Shown piece by piece: positions 12,950-23,412 of a stretch of 64,000 bases of DNA. A program made the translations under genes and the position numbers. Source of the DNA: Zhengitettix transpicula (taxonomy: Eukaryota > Arthropoda > Insecta > Orthoptera > Tetrigidae); NCBI GenBank assembly GCA_037074705.1, contig CM073594.1:18428307-18492306 (forward strand). Direction: 5' to 3'. The notes below the pieces were generated by a model that saw only the letters and a list, made by a program, of their open reading frames with translations, did not search any database and was not told the DNA's origin. How positions within the stretch are numbered: position 1 is the stretch's first letter; the number at the start of each line of letters is the position of its first letter.

Positions 12950-13533
12950 TATTCAACCCTTGCTAGAGAAACTAATTAATTCATTATCACCCTGTGTAAT
13001 CCACCAATCTCTACTTTCCAAAATCAAAGACCAACTTAATGATTCCCTCTTCAGAATCCTTACTAATTATCTTACTAACCGCTCCTTCTCTGTCAAATTT
13101 AACAATACCGTTTAAAATTCCTACCCGATTTCCTCTGGCGTCCCCCAAGGCGGCATCTTAGGCCCTTTCCTCTTCAACCTCTATTTTTCACGACATACCT
13201 CAAAACCTATCCACTAAAACAGTACTTTTTGCAGATGACCTTGACATACTCCTTCAAACATCCTCTCTAGACTCGGGCTCCAAAAAACTACAAATCGCCC
13301 TCAATGATATTGAAATCTGAGCTAAAAAAATGGAGAATCAAAATAAACCCTACCAAATCCACAATCATTCCCTTCACCCTTAAAACCAAACATTCCCTCA
13401 ACCACTCCTTCTATCTCAATGGCACCAAAATACCTATCCAACAAACTACACCATACCTAGGCGTTATCCTTGATTCCAAATTATCATGGAAACCTCACAT
13501 AGCCCACATTACCTCCAGAATCAGCAACAAAAT
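12950..13533 (+). pseudogene. Jockey/I-type non-LTR reverse transcriptase remnant
   Basis: This is the palm region of a non-LTR retrotransposon reverse transcriptase, which would copy element RNA into DNA at the target site. I see, in order: SLLSKIKDQLNDSLFRIL and SFSVKFNNT; the SSGVPQGGILGP motif at 13,131-13,166; the catalytic FADD at 13,228-13,239; and then WRIKINPTKST and TPYLGVILDSKLSWKPHI. It is dead: a TAA interrupts the frame at about 13,112, the frame changes between the VPQGG and FADD motifs, a W codon has become TGA at 13,318, and a seven-A run right after shifts the frame again. The N-terminal fingers, endonuclease, ORF1 and 3' end are absent. The right end is cut by a family A copy. 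The RT assignment is firm; Jockey versus I clade is less so. Confidence 0.92.
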
Positions 13534-13755
13534 TCCAATGGGAATAGCGGACAACTCTTACCGTATGCCCAAGGTCTGTGACCCCCGGAACATACACCTC
13601 TCAAAACAGGCCGAGGTGCTTCGGCTTGTGGGAACCTTAGTTCAAAATCGGAGAGGAAAAGGCATACCCAAAGGTAGCCCCTTCGTATCTCTCCTAAAAG
13701 GTTTTGCCTGCGAGAGAACATCCCTCGCAGGTATTGCCTGCGAGAGAATATCTCT
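13534..13755 (-). repeat. Family A retroposon, 3'-truncated
   Basis: It is joined directly to the RT remnant at the ATTCCAATGGGAATAGCGG block, so its 3' half is missing. The right end holds two tandem 5' hairpins (about 13,706-13,755). Confidence 0.85.
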
Positions 13756-13764
13756 AGTTCGGGC

Positions 13765-13913
13765 TTTTTTTTTAGGGCAACAGGCTACATGAGGGTGATC
13801 CACTTTGGGCAACTCCGCTTTAATAGCAAAGGAAGGGATTTGAAAGGGGGGATGTGGAAGGTTAGCGGAAGGTAGCCAAGGGTTAACAAGGGCCGCCGGG
13901 CTATATTTTAAGG
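13765..13913 (-). repeat. Family A 3' fragment
   Basis: Poly(T) at 13,765, then the 3' ~150 bp of A up to the GGGCTATATTTTAAGG block, where the next copy's poly(T) begins. Confidence 0.85.
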
Positions 13914-13918
13914 TTTTT

Positions 13919-14250
13919 CTTTTTTTTTTTAGGGCAACAGGCTACATGAGGGTGATCCACATTGGGCAACTCCCCTTTAATAGCATAGGAAGGGATTTGA
14001 AAGGGGGGATGCGGAAGGGTAGAGGAAGGTAGCCAAGGGTTAACTAGGGCCCCCGGGCTATGGTTTAAGGATCCTACCCGGCATTCGCCTAAAGAAATGC
14101 AGGGAAAACCCTAGAAAAACCTGCATCGGGTAGGTCGGGCATTGGGTACTTGTCCCACGCCCTTCCGATAGCGGGAGAGGAGTTTGCTGTGGGGACGCAG
14201 CATTCCCTTCTCCGTGCCTCGACCAGTTTAGGAGGCAGCTGGCCGGAAAT
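13919..14250 (-). repeat. Family A retroposon, 5'-truncated
   Basis: Poly(T) at the left and truncation at the CAGCTGGCCG block on the right. It directly abuts 13,765-13,913 in the same orientation, either a tandem insertion or an insertion into the earlier copy. Confidence 0.85.
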
Positions 14251-16040
14251 TCCACACAATTTTATTGAATGAGAATATTAATATGAGTACGAGTTCAAGC
14301 CGAGTCGACTGACTGGCTGATTGAATATTTTTCGTCATGTTGTCTGAGGCGGCGTGACATCAATGACATGATAAAGGATTGTTCTGACGATTCGTGAACA
14401 CTTCGAACCCTCCAAGAGCTATTATGATGGTTGATCTAATTTATATTACTTTATTATATTAATATTATAAAAATCATATGGATTAAACGTTCCGATTACG
14501 AAGCGTGTCATATGTGATTCACGTAATAACACCGCTTGTTGAAATGGCTGTGTTGTTTAAAAATTGAAATGAAATATGAATTAAAATGTCTTTGAATGTT
14601 TAGTCTTGATGATCTTGTGTTCGTCTGATTTAAGTATGTTTCTTAACGAAGTTCGTTAATTGCAACATATTGTGCAATATTTTTAATAATAACCGTCCCC
14701 CAGAGGGATAGGAATCCCGGTGAACTATTCCAATGAACAGACCGCACTCCACTGACAGCGTGGTAAATTAAGGAGACAAAGAAAGACTGATTGCCACATG
14801 ATCTAGTTGTCTGTAGTGGTCGAGCAGCCAGCACGCGCGGTCACGGCGCGATCGATGTCTCTGCAACCCGCCACCCTGCGATGTGCGATGTGTTTGTCCA
14901 CTCCGGCGGCCCTGCGCAATTAAAAACACACGTCTTTCTCCTACACCCTACATTCGTTTGAGTATCATTCCTTAGGATGTAGAGCCCAGGTCTGGAAACC
15001 AGCTGTAAGCCTTGTTTATGTTCTCATATACGCTAGAAATCATCTGGACGCATCCATTTTTAAATAGGAATAATGAAACAAGGGGAAAATTTGTCGAACC
15101 CTAACCCTCTAGTAAATAATAGAAAATATTGAAATTTATCAATACAATAACTCAATAATGACTGAAGAGTCAGAAAAAATATTCATTAATTAACAATACC
15201 AATCATAGAATATATCACAACGTTTCGTCCCTACTTTCGGAGCTCATCAGGTGAACAATAAAAATAAAAGACCTTAATGATTCATCAATATTGTAATTTA
15301 ATTTTTTTTTTAATTTTCTGATTTCTGATATACGTACTGTATCTTAGGTCATGAAATATTATTCAAACAGATTGACGGTTGTGGTGTAAATTGGTTTAGC
15401 CCTGGTCCCGTTCTTCTTTTTTTTTGTTGTTTTCGATTCTATTTGGCTGTGAAGCTACTAAAATGCTGCGCCGCGTTCCGTCATTATGATAAGAGTCCAT
15501 CCATACAGCTGCTAATGGCCCGTCATCACTCACAAGCCACGAATTCGGAGAAAATTATCAATGTGGTAATTGTGCGATTGTCTATGGGAACGGGAAGACA
15601 TGAAGACAGGCTGTGTCCTCTTTCTAAACCGTGCATCAGGAGGGAGCGGAGGCGAACATATAACAAAATAAAGTCGAAATAGATGATGATTGAAATAATA
15701 TTTACCTACTGCACTGTTCTGGAATCGGGGAAGCCGGATTGAAAGTCAAGTATTTATTTATCTGAATGTAAACTGCTTTGTTTGACATCAAAAATATTTA
15801 CTGATTTTCCATCTCCTTTTTTTATATATATATATAAATAAAATATCCGGTGATAAACGTTTCGTAATAAATAAATAAAAAAACCACAATCAATGACTCT
15901 GATTTTTTTGCTTAAAGCAGTCACGAGGTCAATAAGTACATTCTCATCTCATTATATTTTATTTTACAAAATTACGTGTTTGTACTACTGTACGAGCAAG
16001 AAATAGTTTGACAGCTGTCTCCTCTATTATTGTGTTTACA
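14251..16040. other. Intergenic DNA with a GC-rich pocket at 14,800-14,920
   Basis: No recognisable coding sequence. The CpG-rich pocket at 14,830-14,920 has no TATA or splice support. A hammerhead-like motif on the minus strand at 15,222-15,250 is listed separately. The 79-codon frame at 15,443 has no known domain. Confidence 0.5.
15222..15250 (-). ncRNA. Hammerhead-ribozyme-like core, probably inactive
   Basis: On the minus strand the order is CUGAUGA, a stem II candidate (GCUCC with GGGAC around a seven-base loop, one mismatch) and GAAAC. This matches the hammerhead core. The bases after GAAAC read GUUGUG, so the minimal stem III gives a GUG triplet, which hammerheads do not cleave, and no stem I is visible. 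It is probably the decayed end of a PLE-like element. Confidence 0.45.
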
Positions 16041-16192
16041 TTAATGAATAACAAAGATAGCCAATAGAGACAAAAAAGGGTAATATAAATACCACACAAC
16101 GTTTCTGGGATCCTTGTTCCTTTCGCCAGGTGCCTAGAGAAACACTTTTGAGAGTTGTTAACTGACCAGTGCAGTTGTTTCTCTCTAGGCTT
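16041..16192. repeat. Family H element, right arm replaced
   Basis: The left arm (AGCCAATAGAGACAAAAAAG, CCACACAACGTTTC) and the centre are present. The right arm stops at TCTCTAGGCTTG and is fused to an A fragment at 16,193. Confidence 0.8.
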
Positions 16193-16279
16193 GCTCTACC
16201 TTTCCGCATCCTCCCTTTCACTTCTTTTCCTCAGCTATAAAAGGGAGTTGTCACTCTGTGGATTACCCTCATGTAGCCT
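16193..16279 (+). repeat. Family A 3'-end fragment
   Basis: The terminal ~85 bp of A (CCGCATCCTCCCTTTC to CTCATGTAGCCTG), ending in a G-run instead of poly(A) and facing a subfamily-B copy tail to tail. Confidence 0.8.
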
Positions 16280-16296
16280 GGGGGGGGGGAGGGGAG

Positions 16297-16768
16297 GTGT
16301 AGACAGGCTATGTATAGGGTAATCCACATAGTGGCAACTCCACTCTTATAGCATAGGAAAGGGATTTGAAAGGGGGGATGCGGAAGGGTGGAGGGAGGTA
16401 GCCATGGGTTAACTAGGGCCCCTGGGCTATAGTCTAAGGATCCTACCCGGCATTCTCCTAAAAGTAATGCACGTCAAACCCTATAAAAACCTGCATCAAG
16501 TAGGTCGGGCATTGGGTACTTGTCCCACGCCCTTCCGATGGCGGGAGAGGGGTTAGCTGTGGGGTCGCAGCTTTCCCTCGCCATGCCTTGACCGGTTTAG
16601 AAGGCAGCTGGCCGACTGTTCCAATAGGAATAGCGGACAACTCTTACCGTATGGCCAAGGTCTGCGACCCCGGAACATACACCTCTTAAAACAGGCCGAG
16701 GTGCCTCGGCATGTGCGAACCTTAGTTCAAAAACCAGAGAGATGTAGTCTCCTCCAGAGCTCTCTGGC
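16297..16768 (-). repeat. Family A, subfamily B
   Basis: The subfamily-B 3' end is GGTGTAGACAGGCTATG on this strand, replacing the poly(T)-AGGGCAACAGG of subfamily A. The 5' end shows the B-specific ACCAGAGAGATGTAG and CTCCAGAGCTCTCTGG blocks. Confidence 0.85.
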
Positions 16769-16782
16769 ATGTTTTCTTTTCC

Positions 16783-16974
16783 TTTTTTTTTTAGGGCAAC
16801 AGGCTACATGAGGGTAATCCACTTTGGGCAACTCCCCTTTAATAGCATAGGAAGGGATTTGAAAGGTGGGATGCGGTAGGGTGTAGGAAGGTAGCCAAGG
16901 GTTACTAGGGCCCCCGGGCTATATTTTAAGGATCCTACCCGGCATTCGCCTAAAAGTAATGCAGGACAAACCCT
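16783..16974 (-). repeat. Family A 3' fragment
   Basis: Poly(T) start, truncated at the ATGCAGGACAAACCC block by the poly(T) of the next A copy. Confidence 0.85.
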
Positions 16975-17468
16975 TTTTTTTAGGGCAATAGGCTACATGA
17001 GGGTAATCCACTTAGGGCAACTCCCCTTTAATAGCATAGGAAGGGATTTGAAAGGGGGGATGCGGAAGGGTAGAGGAAGGTAGCCAAGGGTTAACTAGGG
17101 CCCCCGGGCTATATTTTAAGGATCCTACCCGGCATTCGCCTAAAGGAATGCAGGGAAAACCTTAGAAAAACCTGCATCGGGTAGGTCGGGCATTGGGTAC
17201 TTGTCCCACGCCCTTCCGATAGCGGGAGAGGAGTTTGCTGTGGGGACGCAGCTTACCCCTCGCCATGCCTTGGCCTGTTTAGGAGGCTGCTGGCCGACTA
17301 TTCCAATATGAATAGCGGACAACTCTTGCCGTATGCCCAAGGTCTGCGACCCCGGAACATACACCTCTCAAAACAGACCGAGGTGCCTCGGCATGTGGGA
17401 ACCTTAGTTCAAAAAAACCAGAGAGATGTGAGAGCATCCCCAAAGGTAGCCCTCGCCAGAGCTCTCTT
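16975..17468 (-). repeat. Family A/B mosaic, nearly full length
   Basis: The 3' end is A-type (poly(T)-AGGGCAATAGG) but the 5' end is B-type (ACCAGAGAGATGTGAGAGCAT, GCCAGAGCTCTC). This suggests recombination or an intermediate subfamily. Confidence 0.8.
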
Positions 17469-18621
17469 CTACACCTTTTCTTAAAAAAAGGAATATTACA
17501 CATTCAGGATATGAGAAAAATAGTATTAGTACAGGGACGCGAGACGATATGAGAGCTGTTTCTTTTTCGAAGATCTGGACAATTTCCATGAAATAAAACT
17601 GTGTAAAACTTGGCTGCACTCGAATGTTTTTTAAAATCCCCCACAAAAACCACGTTCCGAAACCACCGATCAATCTTGGTAATGACGTACATGTTACCCG
17701 CCAACACATTTTATTTATTTTTCAAAACACATAATGGAGCGTCCGTATAAAAGCTCTGAATTAAAAGAATTTAATTTTCAAAATTAAAAACACTGCTGCA
17801 TCTGTGTAGAATATTTTTACATCAATAAATCATATTAGTAATACATCGAAGTCCAACAAAATTATCAGAACTATTATCCTCGTCCCAGTTTCCACAGAAC
17901 CAATTTACATTACCTTTGTGTAGATAAATCGCATGAAATCATCCTTTTTTTTGCACGTTTTCGAAAATGAAGAGCAATAAAATAAAAAATCTGTATTTTT
18001 ATTATTTCACCGTGCGCTGTTCATTATTCTAGCAAAAGTTAAACAACACTAAACTCTAATAAATATCTGCGTGGCGCAGTTTGACTTCACTGTCAGTGGT
18101 ACGGCAAATTTCAGAGTTACGTAACAGAATTCTGTTAATGAAATTGTCTGGCGAAAACAAAAAAAAAAAAATGTAGTTAGTGGGGGTGACAGCAGGGTGA
18201 TGCAATTTTACCTAACACAAAATAGTTAAAAAACTGTTCAGCATATTCAGCAAAAATTAAAAACAGTCAGAGTTTCAAAAGGGCAACTTTTAGGGGATAA
18301 TAATTAATTTCAGGGAAAACTGATATATACATTTCTTTCTGCTTTACAAATGGAGGGGAGGGGAGGGGGTTATCAAAAACAATCCGAAATTACGCTCTAC
18401 ATCCATAAGTAAAATAGAGAAATATTTCGCAAATGATTTAATAAGTAGTAACGTAAAAAGTAGCGCTGGAATAAAGAATTAAAGTATTTATTCGTATTAT
18501 TTCGTAATAATTTCTACTACGGTAACACAATTACACTCCAGTTGTTCTCTTTTTGTAGAATTACAATCGCTTTAAATTGTGTTAACTCATTTAATTATTT
18601 TTTTAGTATGTTGATAATCAA
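17469..18621. other. AT-rich intergenic DNA
   Basis: No gene or shared repeat recognised. The 17,404-17,709 minus-strand frame partly overlaps an A copy and has no domain. Confidence 0.5.
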
Positions 18622-18745
18622 CAACATAAGAAAAATAGCCAATTATTTCAATTATCCTGGTATTTATATTACCTTCTTTGGTCTGTATTGGCTATCTGTC
18701 TTATTCATTATTTTCCATCAGACGTAAATTTTTCATTTTTAATGT
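18622..18745. repeat. Family H element, centre deleted
   Basis: Both outer arms are present (AAGAAAAATAGCCAATTAT on the left; GTCTGTATTGGCTATCTGTC and ATCAGACGTAAATTTTTCAT on the right), but the centre and both hammerhead-like cores are lost. Confidence 0.7.
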
Positions 18746-18763
18746 TTTTTTGGGGGGGTCGGG

Positions 18764-19262
18764 TTAGGGCAACAGGCTACATGAGGGTAAATCACGTTGG
18801 GCAACTCCCCTTTAATAGCATAGGAAGGGATTTGAAAAGGGCGGATACGGAAGGGTAGAGGAAGGTAGCCAAGGGTTAAGTAGGGCCCCCGGGCTATAGT
18901 TTAAGGATCCTACCCGGCATTCGCCTAAAGAAAATGCAGGAAAAACCCTAGAAAAACCTGCATCAGGTAGGTCGGGCATTGGGTACTTGTCCCACGCCCT
19001 TCCGATATTCGGGAGAAGAGTTTGCTGTGGGGACGCAGCATTCCCTTCTCCGTGCCTCGACCAGTTTAGGAGGCAGCTGGCCGACTATTCCAATAGGAAT
19101 AGCGGACAACTCTTACCGTATGCCCAAGGTCAGTGACCCCGGAACATTCACACCTCTCAGAACAGGCCGAGGTGCCTCGGCTTGTGGGGAACCTTAGTTC
19201 AAAAACGGAGAGAGGAAGAGGCATCCCCAAAGGTAGCCCCTTCGTATCTCTCCTACAAGGTT
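18764..19262 (-). repeat. Family A retroposon
   Basis: It runs from TTAGGGCAACAGG to CTCCTACAAGGTT, lacking only the 5' hairpins. The preceding T-run is interrupted by GGGGGGGTCGGG. Confidence 0.85.
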
Positions 19263-20603
19263 ATTTTTTAATGTTGATAATCGTTAGGAAATATATTCAG
19301 ACTTTAACGGAAAATAAAAGAGTGAGATGAAAGAGAAATATAAAGTATATCTCATCCAAACGTTTCGCTCAGTGAAAATATGTTCGTCTTCATGTATCGT
19401 ATTGCAGCGAACGGGTCGGATAATCTTTGTGTCGTTCCCATTGTTGCCGCGCCGAGGCGGCGACATCAACAATAGAAAAAAATCGAGAACGCCGCAAGCC
19501 TTATTGGAAAAGGACCTGTTGGTGAGAAGAGTCTCAGTGTTCAAAAGGCGAGGGAATAGAATGAAGTTTATGAAAGTGTTGAGAGAAAAAAATCTTGAGA
19601 ACTATTTCCAATATATATCCGAAATGCTTCATATTAAATATGACATCATTGCAATTATCGTACAAGCTGACACTATGAAACTAAAATATGGCCGTTATCT
19701 CTTACTGTTAAAGTTCTTCGCCTTTTTTTTATCTTTGCGTGTAATTTCGATTTAGCTTTGCTTTTTTTAATTACTTACCCGGTTTCGTTCTTGTGGCGTT
19801 TCTGAATCACCTGAGGAAAGTGGAAAAGACTGCATAAACGTCGTATACAATTTATTTACTCATTTTATTATGTGTGTGTTAATTGATGACTTTATAAGTA
19901 TACTAATTAGACAAAGAAGTGATTACTGTGTTGATTGATTTCGTCGGACCTAAGGTTTGTTTCAAGATTTAAAACCTGAGCCAGACTATTTGGGTTACGT
20001 GGATTAAAAAGTTACCAATACGATTGTCAGGATTCACATGTCGTACACTAGATTCTTTTCTTGACACCTGAAGAGGTTTTACTGTTCAAAAACGTTCCTC
20101 GCCACTAATTAATTTATCTCTGAATTTCTCAAAATTTATGACGATCCATGAAAGGAAATAGTTTCGAAACCGAGGTTAACTGAGTAATTATTTTGTTATT
20201 AATCTTTGATTCGTAAATTCTCCCTATTAGTGTATACAGAAGCACTTAAAAAATTAGCTACTAATAGGGTTCCATGAGTCCTCGGCTGAGGAAAAAGGAC
20301 AAGTCAAATTGATATAACGTACAAATGTGAATATAATGAGATCGATATACATAAATATTGATATAAAGAATTTGAAATTACATGAGGTGGGGTCAGTGAG
20401 AATATAAGGAATACTACATACGTAAATAAGAGAGAATATGTTAGGATTACACATGGAAGAAATCTTAAATATAAAGTACGGAATTGAAGAAACGCGTTCA
20501 ATGGAATATGTGAGTTATACTTAATTTGCGTACTGAGTTTGAGACTAGCAGAGTATTGACTTTTGTAGAGATTATACAGGAAGTCGAGAGTGTTTTTTTT
20601 ATT
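19263..20603. other. Intergenic DNA with two decayed hammerhead-like motifs
   Basis: The 142-codon plus-strand frame at 19,327-19,755 has no domain I recognise and no flanking splice support; I do not call it a gene. Motifs at 19,811 and 20,078 resemble broken hammerhead cores (see findings). Confidence 0.45.
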
Positions 20604-21133
20604 ATTTTTTTTAGGGCAACAGGTTACATGACGGTAATCCACGTTGGGCAACTCCCCTTTAATATCATAGGAAGGGTTTTGAAAGGGGGGATTCGGAAGG
20701 GTAGAGGAAGGTAGCCACGGGTTAACTACGGGCCCCGGACTATATTTTAAGGATCCTACCCGGCTATTCGCCTAAAAGTGATGCAGGGAAAACTCTAGAA
20801 AAACCTGCATCAGGTAGGTCAGGCATTGGATACTTGTCCCACGCCCTTCCGATAGCGGGAGAGGAGTTTGCTGTGGGGACGCAGCATTCACTTCTCCGTG
20901 CCTCGACCAGTTTAGGAGGCAGCTGGCGGACTATTCCAATGGGAATAGCGAACAACTCTTACCGTATGCCCAAGGTCTGTGACCCCGGAACATACACCTC
21001 TGAGAACAGGCCGAGGTGCCTCGGCTTGTGGGAACCTTAGTTCAAAAACGGAGAGGAAAAGGCATCCCCTAAAGGTAGCCGCTTCGTATCTCTCCTACAA
21101 GGTTCTGCCTGCGAGTGAATAGCCCTTGCAGAC
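20604..21133 (-). repeat. Family A retroposon, near full length
   Basis: Poly(T) at the left, and the 5' hairpin (GCCTGCGAGTGAATAGCCCTTGCAG, with one arm mutated) at the right. Confidence 0.88.
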
Positions 21134-22239
21134 CCGTCAACGTTATAAAACAAGTAGTCATTTACCAGAGAAGCATTAACCTTCAACACGTCACAGCTGC
21201 AGGTTGTAACGTCCATAAGCAAATGATTAGTTCTTGGAAGTGTTGCAATATTATCCGTAGAAGACTGCTTCCAGTGAAAAAGCTACGAGGAAGAATATTT
21301 TTTTATTTTATTTTGGTTCAACTGTTTAGGTTTTTCTGTGAAATGAACAATTACCTTTCACAATTTGCGAAACGTCTTCCATATCATGAGCCCATGTATT
21401 AAAAACAAAAATTAAGTTTTAAGCGAAGACTAACAACATTGAGGAGCACAGATGCTTAACTCATATTAGTTTTCGGATTCGCTTAATACAGGTTTGGAGT
21501 GGAATCGTTGATGTTTCAGCGATGTAACTATAACCACGTGGTGTACGCGCAATGGGTTTATAGGTGGGATGGTCTTTGACCACGGAAATATAATATCTAC
21601 TCATGTAATGACGTAATTTTCATTGAGTTCTCAGTCACACGACTGGTTTATTTTTTTCTATACAGTTCCTACAATATTACAGCAATTATTCCTTACAACA
21701 TGTCAATTATTACGTTCATGTACTATATTTACCGCCTTCAATTCCGCCGTATAAGCTTACAAGTCTACGCAACCTTTCTCAAACTGCATCAAATGAATTG
21801 GATGGTTAGGAAAAAAAATTTTTTTTATCGACATTAGATCCCACGGAATTATTTGCAAATGTGTCTTAGTGGGTTATTCTACAAGTTCGATTCGGATTTA
21901 TGGACATCCCTTAAGGCTTCCGTCACGTTCTAAGAAGACAGAGGAACGCCAAGGTCAATTACATTGAAATACATAATTACTGGTGTAGAAGGTGAAATTT
22001 AATACGCCACGTAGGTGAATATCCTGCAACCAGAGCATTTGTAGTGAAACTCTTGTGTAGTTTCTCGCGTGTGAAGGGAATATAGTGAGGCGGGCAGGGC
22101 TATACGCGTTTATAATTACCCCCCTTTTATATAATTAACAGTTGTACGTCTACTTCGACGCCGTTCTCCAAATTCTCTTATTTAAAACTTACCAAGTTTA
22201 CATGAATAATTTTTTAATCTGTTCATATTATTGCTATAC
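21134..22239. other. Intergenic DNA upstream of the PLE remnant
   Basis: Where an intact PLE would have its reverse transcriptase I see no RT motif in any frame, so that part is deleted or too decayed to read. Confidence 0.5.
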
Positions 22240-22480
22240 ATTTTGAAATCTGTTTACATTGGCCGGACCAAAGGGGCCTCTTCAGACGAGGATCAAAGAA
22301 CACACAGCCATTTACAATGTTACGTAATGACAAGCATTCTGCGGTTATGAAACACACATATATGTAAAACAAGTCAATATAAAGGGGGGCAAAATTAACA
22401 TCCTTGACGTTGAACCCAATTATTATCAAAAAAAAATAATTTCTGAAATAGTTCACATCATAGTTTACAAAACTAAATGA
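22240..22480 (+). pseudogene. Penelope-like element GIY-YIG endonuclease remnant
   Basis: In intact Penelope-like retroelements this C-terminal domain nicks target DNA to prime reverse transcription. Reading across frames I see YIGRTK (22,255-22,272), then LQTRIKEHTAIYNV (22,280-22,321) holding the conserved R and EH, then RNDKHSAVMKHTYM (from 22,323), then INILDVEPNYYQKK and IISEIVHIIVYKTK ending in TGA at 22,478. The YIG, TRIKEH, KHSAV and DVEPNYY order is typical of PLE endonucleases. At least three frameshifts and an internal stop make it non-functional. The GIY half and the whole RT domain upstream are missing or unreadable. An H element starts about 50 bp after the stop, which is where a PLE's terminal repeat would lie. 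Confidence 0.85.
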
Positions 22481-22530
22481 TCTTAATGAATAAGAAAGGT
22501 TTAGGGACATTATTTCAACTATAAATACAT

Positions 22531-22812
22531 GTATAATAAAGATAGCCAATACAGAAAAAAAGAAGGGTAATATAAATACCACACAACGTTTCTGGGATCC
22601 TTGTTCCTATCGTCAGGTGCTAAGGAGGCGGCTTTTGAGTGTTGTCAAGTGACCAGTGCAGTTGTATCGCTCTAGGCTCTTCTTAGCACCTGACGAATGG
22701 GACAAGGATCCCACAAACGTTGTGTGGTATTTATATTACCCTTTTTTTTGTCTGTATTGGCTATCTTTCTTATTATTTTCAATCAAACGTAAATTTATAA
22801 TTTTAAATGGTC
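22531..22812. repeat. Family H element adjoining the PLE remnant
   Basis: This is a full H palindrome. The left arm has AAAGATAGCCAATACAG, CCACACAACGTTTC and TCGTCAGGTGC; the centre has GACCAGTGCAGTTG; the right arm is the reverse complement, ending ATCAAACGTAAAT. On the minus strand the left arm reads CUGACGA, a 3-4 bp stem and GAAACGUUGUG. On the plus strand the GAAAC has decayed to CAAAC. Its place 50 bp after the endonuclease stop suggests H is a PLE terminal region. Confidence 0.85.
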
Positions 22813-22837
22813 TTAATATTAAAAGTTTGTAAGATCT

Positions 22838-23400
22838 GGAGCAGTGGCGGCCATTAGAGCTGTGAATGAAATCAGAAACAGTACACAATTATTGATCAGC
22901 ACAGCGATGGACCTGTTTAGGCTAAAGATACTGCCTGCATGGCCTAGAATACCTCAGGTACAGACAACTGGAAGAACTGGAGCGAGTCAAGGCTAGACAC
23001 CTGAAAAGAATTTTAGGAGTTCCACAAAATTCAAAATGGAGGTTAGTGTACGAGCTTACCAGGGAGACCTTCCTAATAGAGGATTTAAGATATGATCTGA
23101 TACTACCAGATGGTTCCTGCTTCAGGTAGCTTATACAGGATCTGTATGAGAGGAAACGGAACATACCGGAGGACTTCTATGCAACATCTGCTATGCAGGA
23201 CAGGACATGGACATGAACTACGCCACACGAAGACGAGACTGGCGATCCATGGCTTTCACCATAAAGTGTGCTTAAATAAAGTATTTCATGAACCAAAAGA
23301 CGAGTGTGTGTGTGTGTGTGAGTTGTGTTTAGAAGCCTGTGAGAGATATCATATAGTAAAATGTAGGAACAGACGTAAATCTATCGTAGCTTACAGCAAG
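22838..23400 (+). pseudogene. C-terminus of a non-LTR retrotransposon polyprotein
   Basis: This matches the region downstream of the reverse transcriptase in insect non-LTR polyproteins. I see AVAAIRAVNEIRNSTQLL then LFRLKILPA, the motif block HGLEYLRYRQLEELERVKAR followed by HLKRILGV, LVYELTRETFLIEDLRYDL, then after stops YERKRNIPEDFYATSAMQD, TRLAIHGFHHKVC, and finally a C-X2-C-X3-C-X3-HI-X2-C knuckle (CELCLEACERYHIVKC). Two in-frame stops and at least two frameshifts show it is dead. A short GT run expands the region just before the knuckle. The catalytic RT motifs lie upstream and are absent; the left edge abuts the H element. The clade (R1, CR1 or another) cannot be fixed from this part. 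Confidence 0.85.
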
Positions 23401-23412
23401 GGAAGGTTGTAA

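Noticed and set aside
19327..19755. A 142-codon plus-strand frame as a gene
   Set aside because: No recognisable domain; it starts at the edge of an A copy, and its composition follows the local AT-rich DNA.
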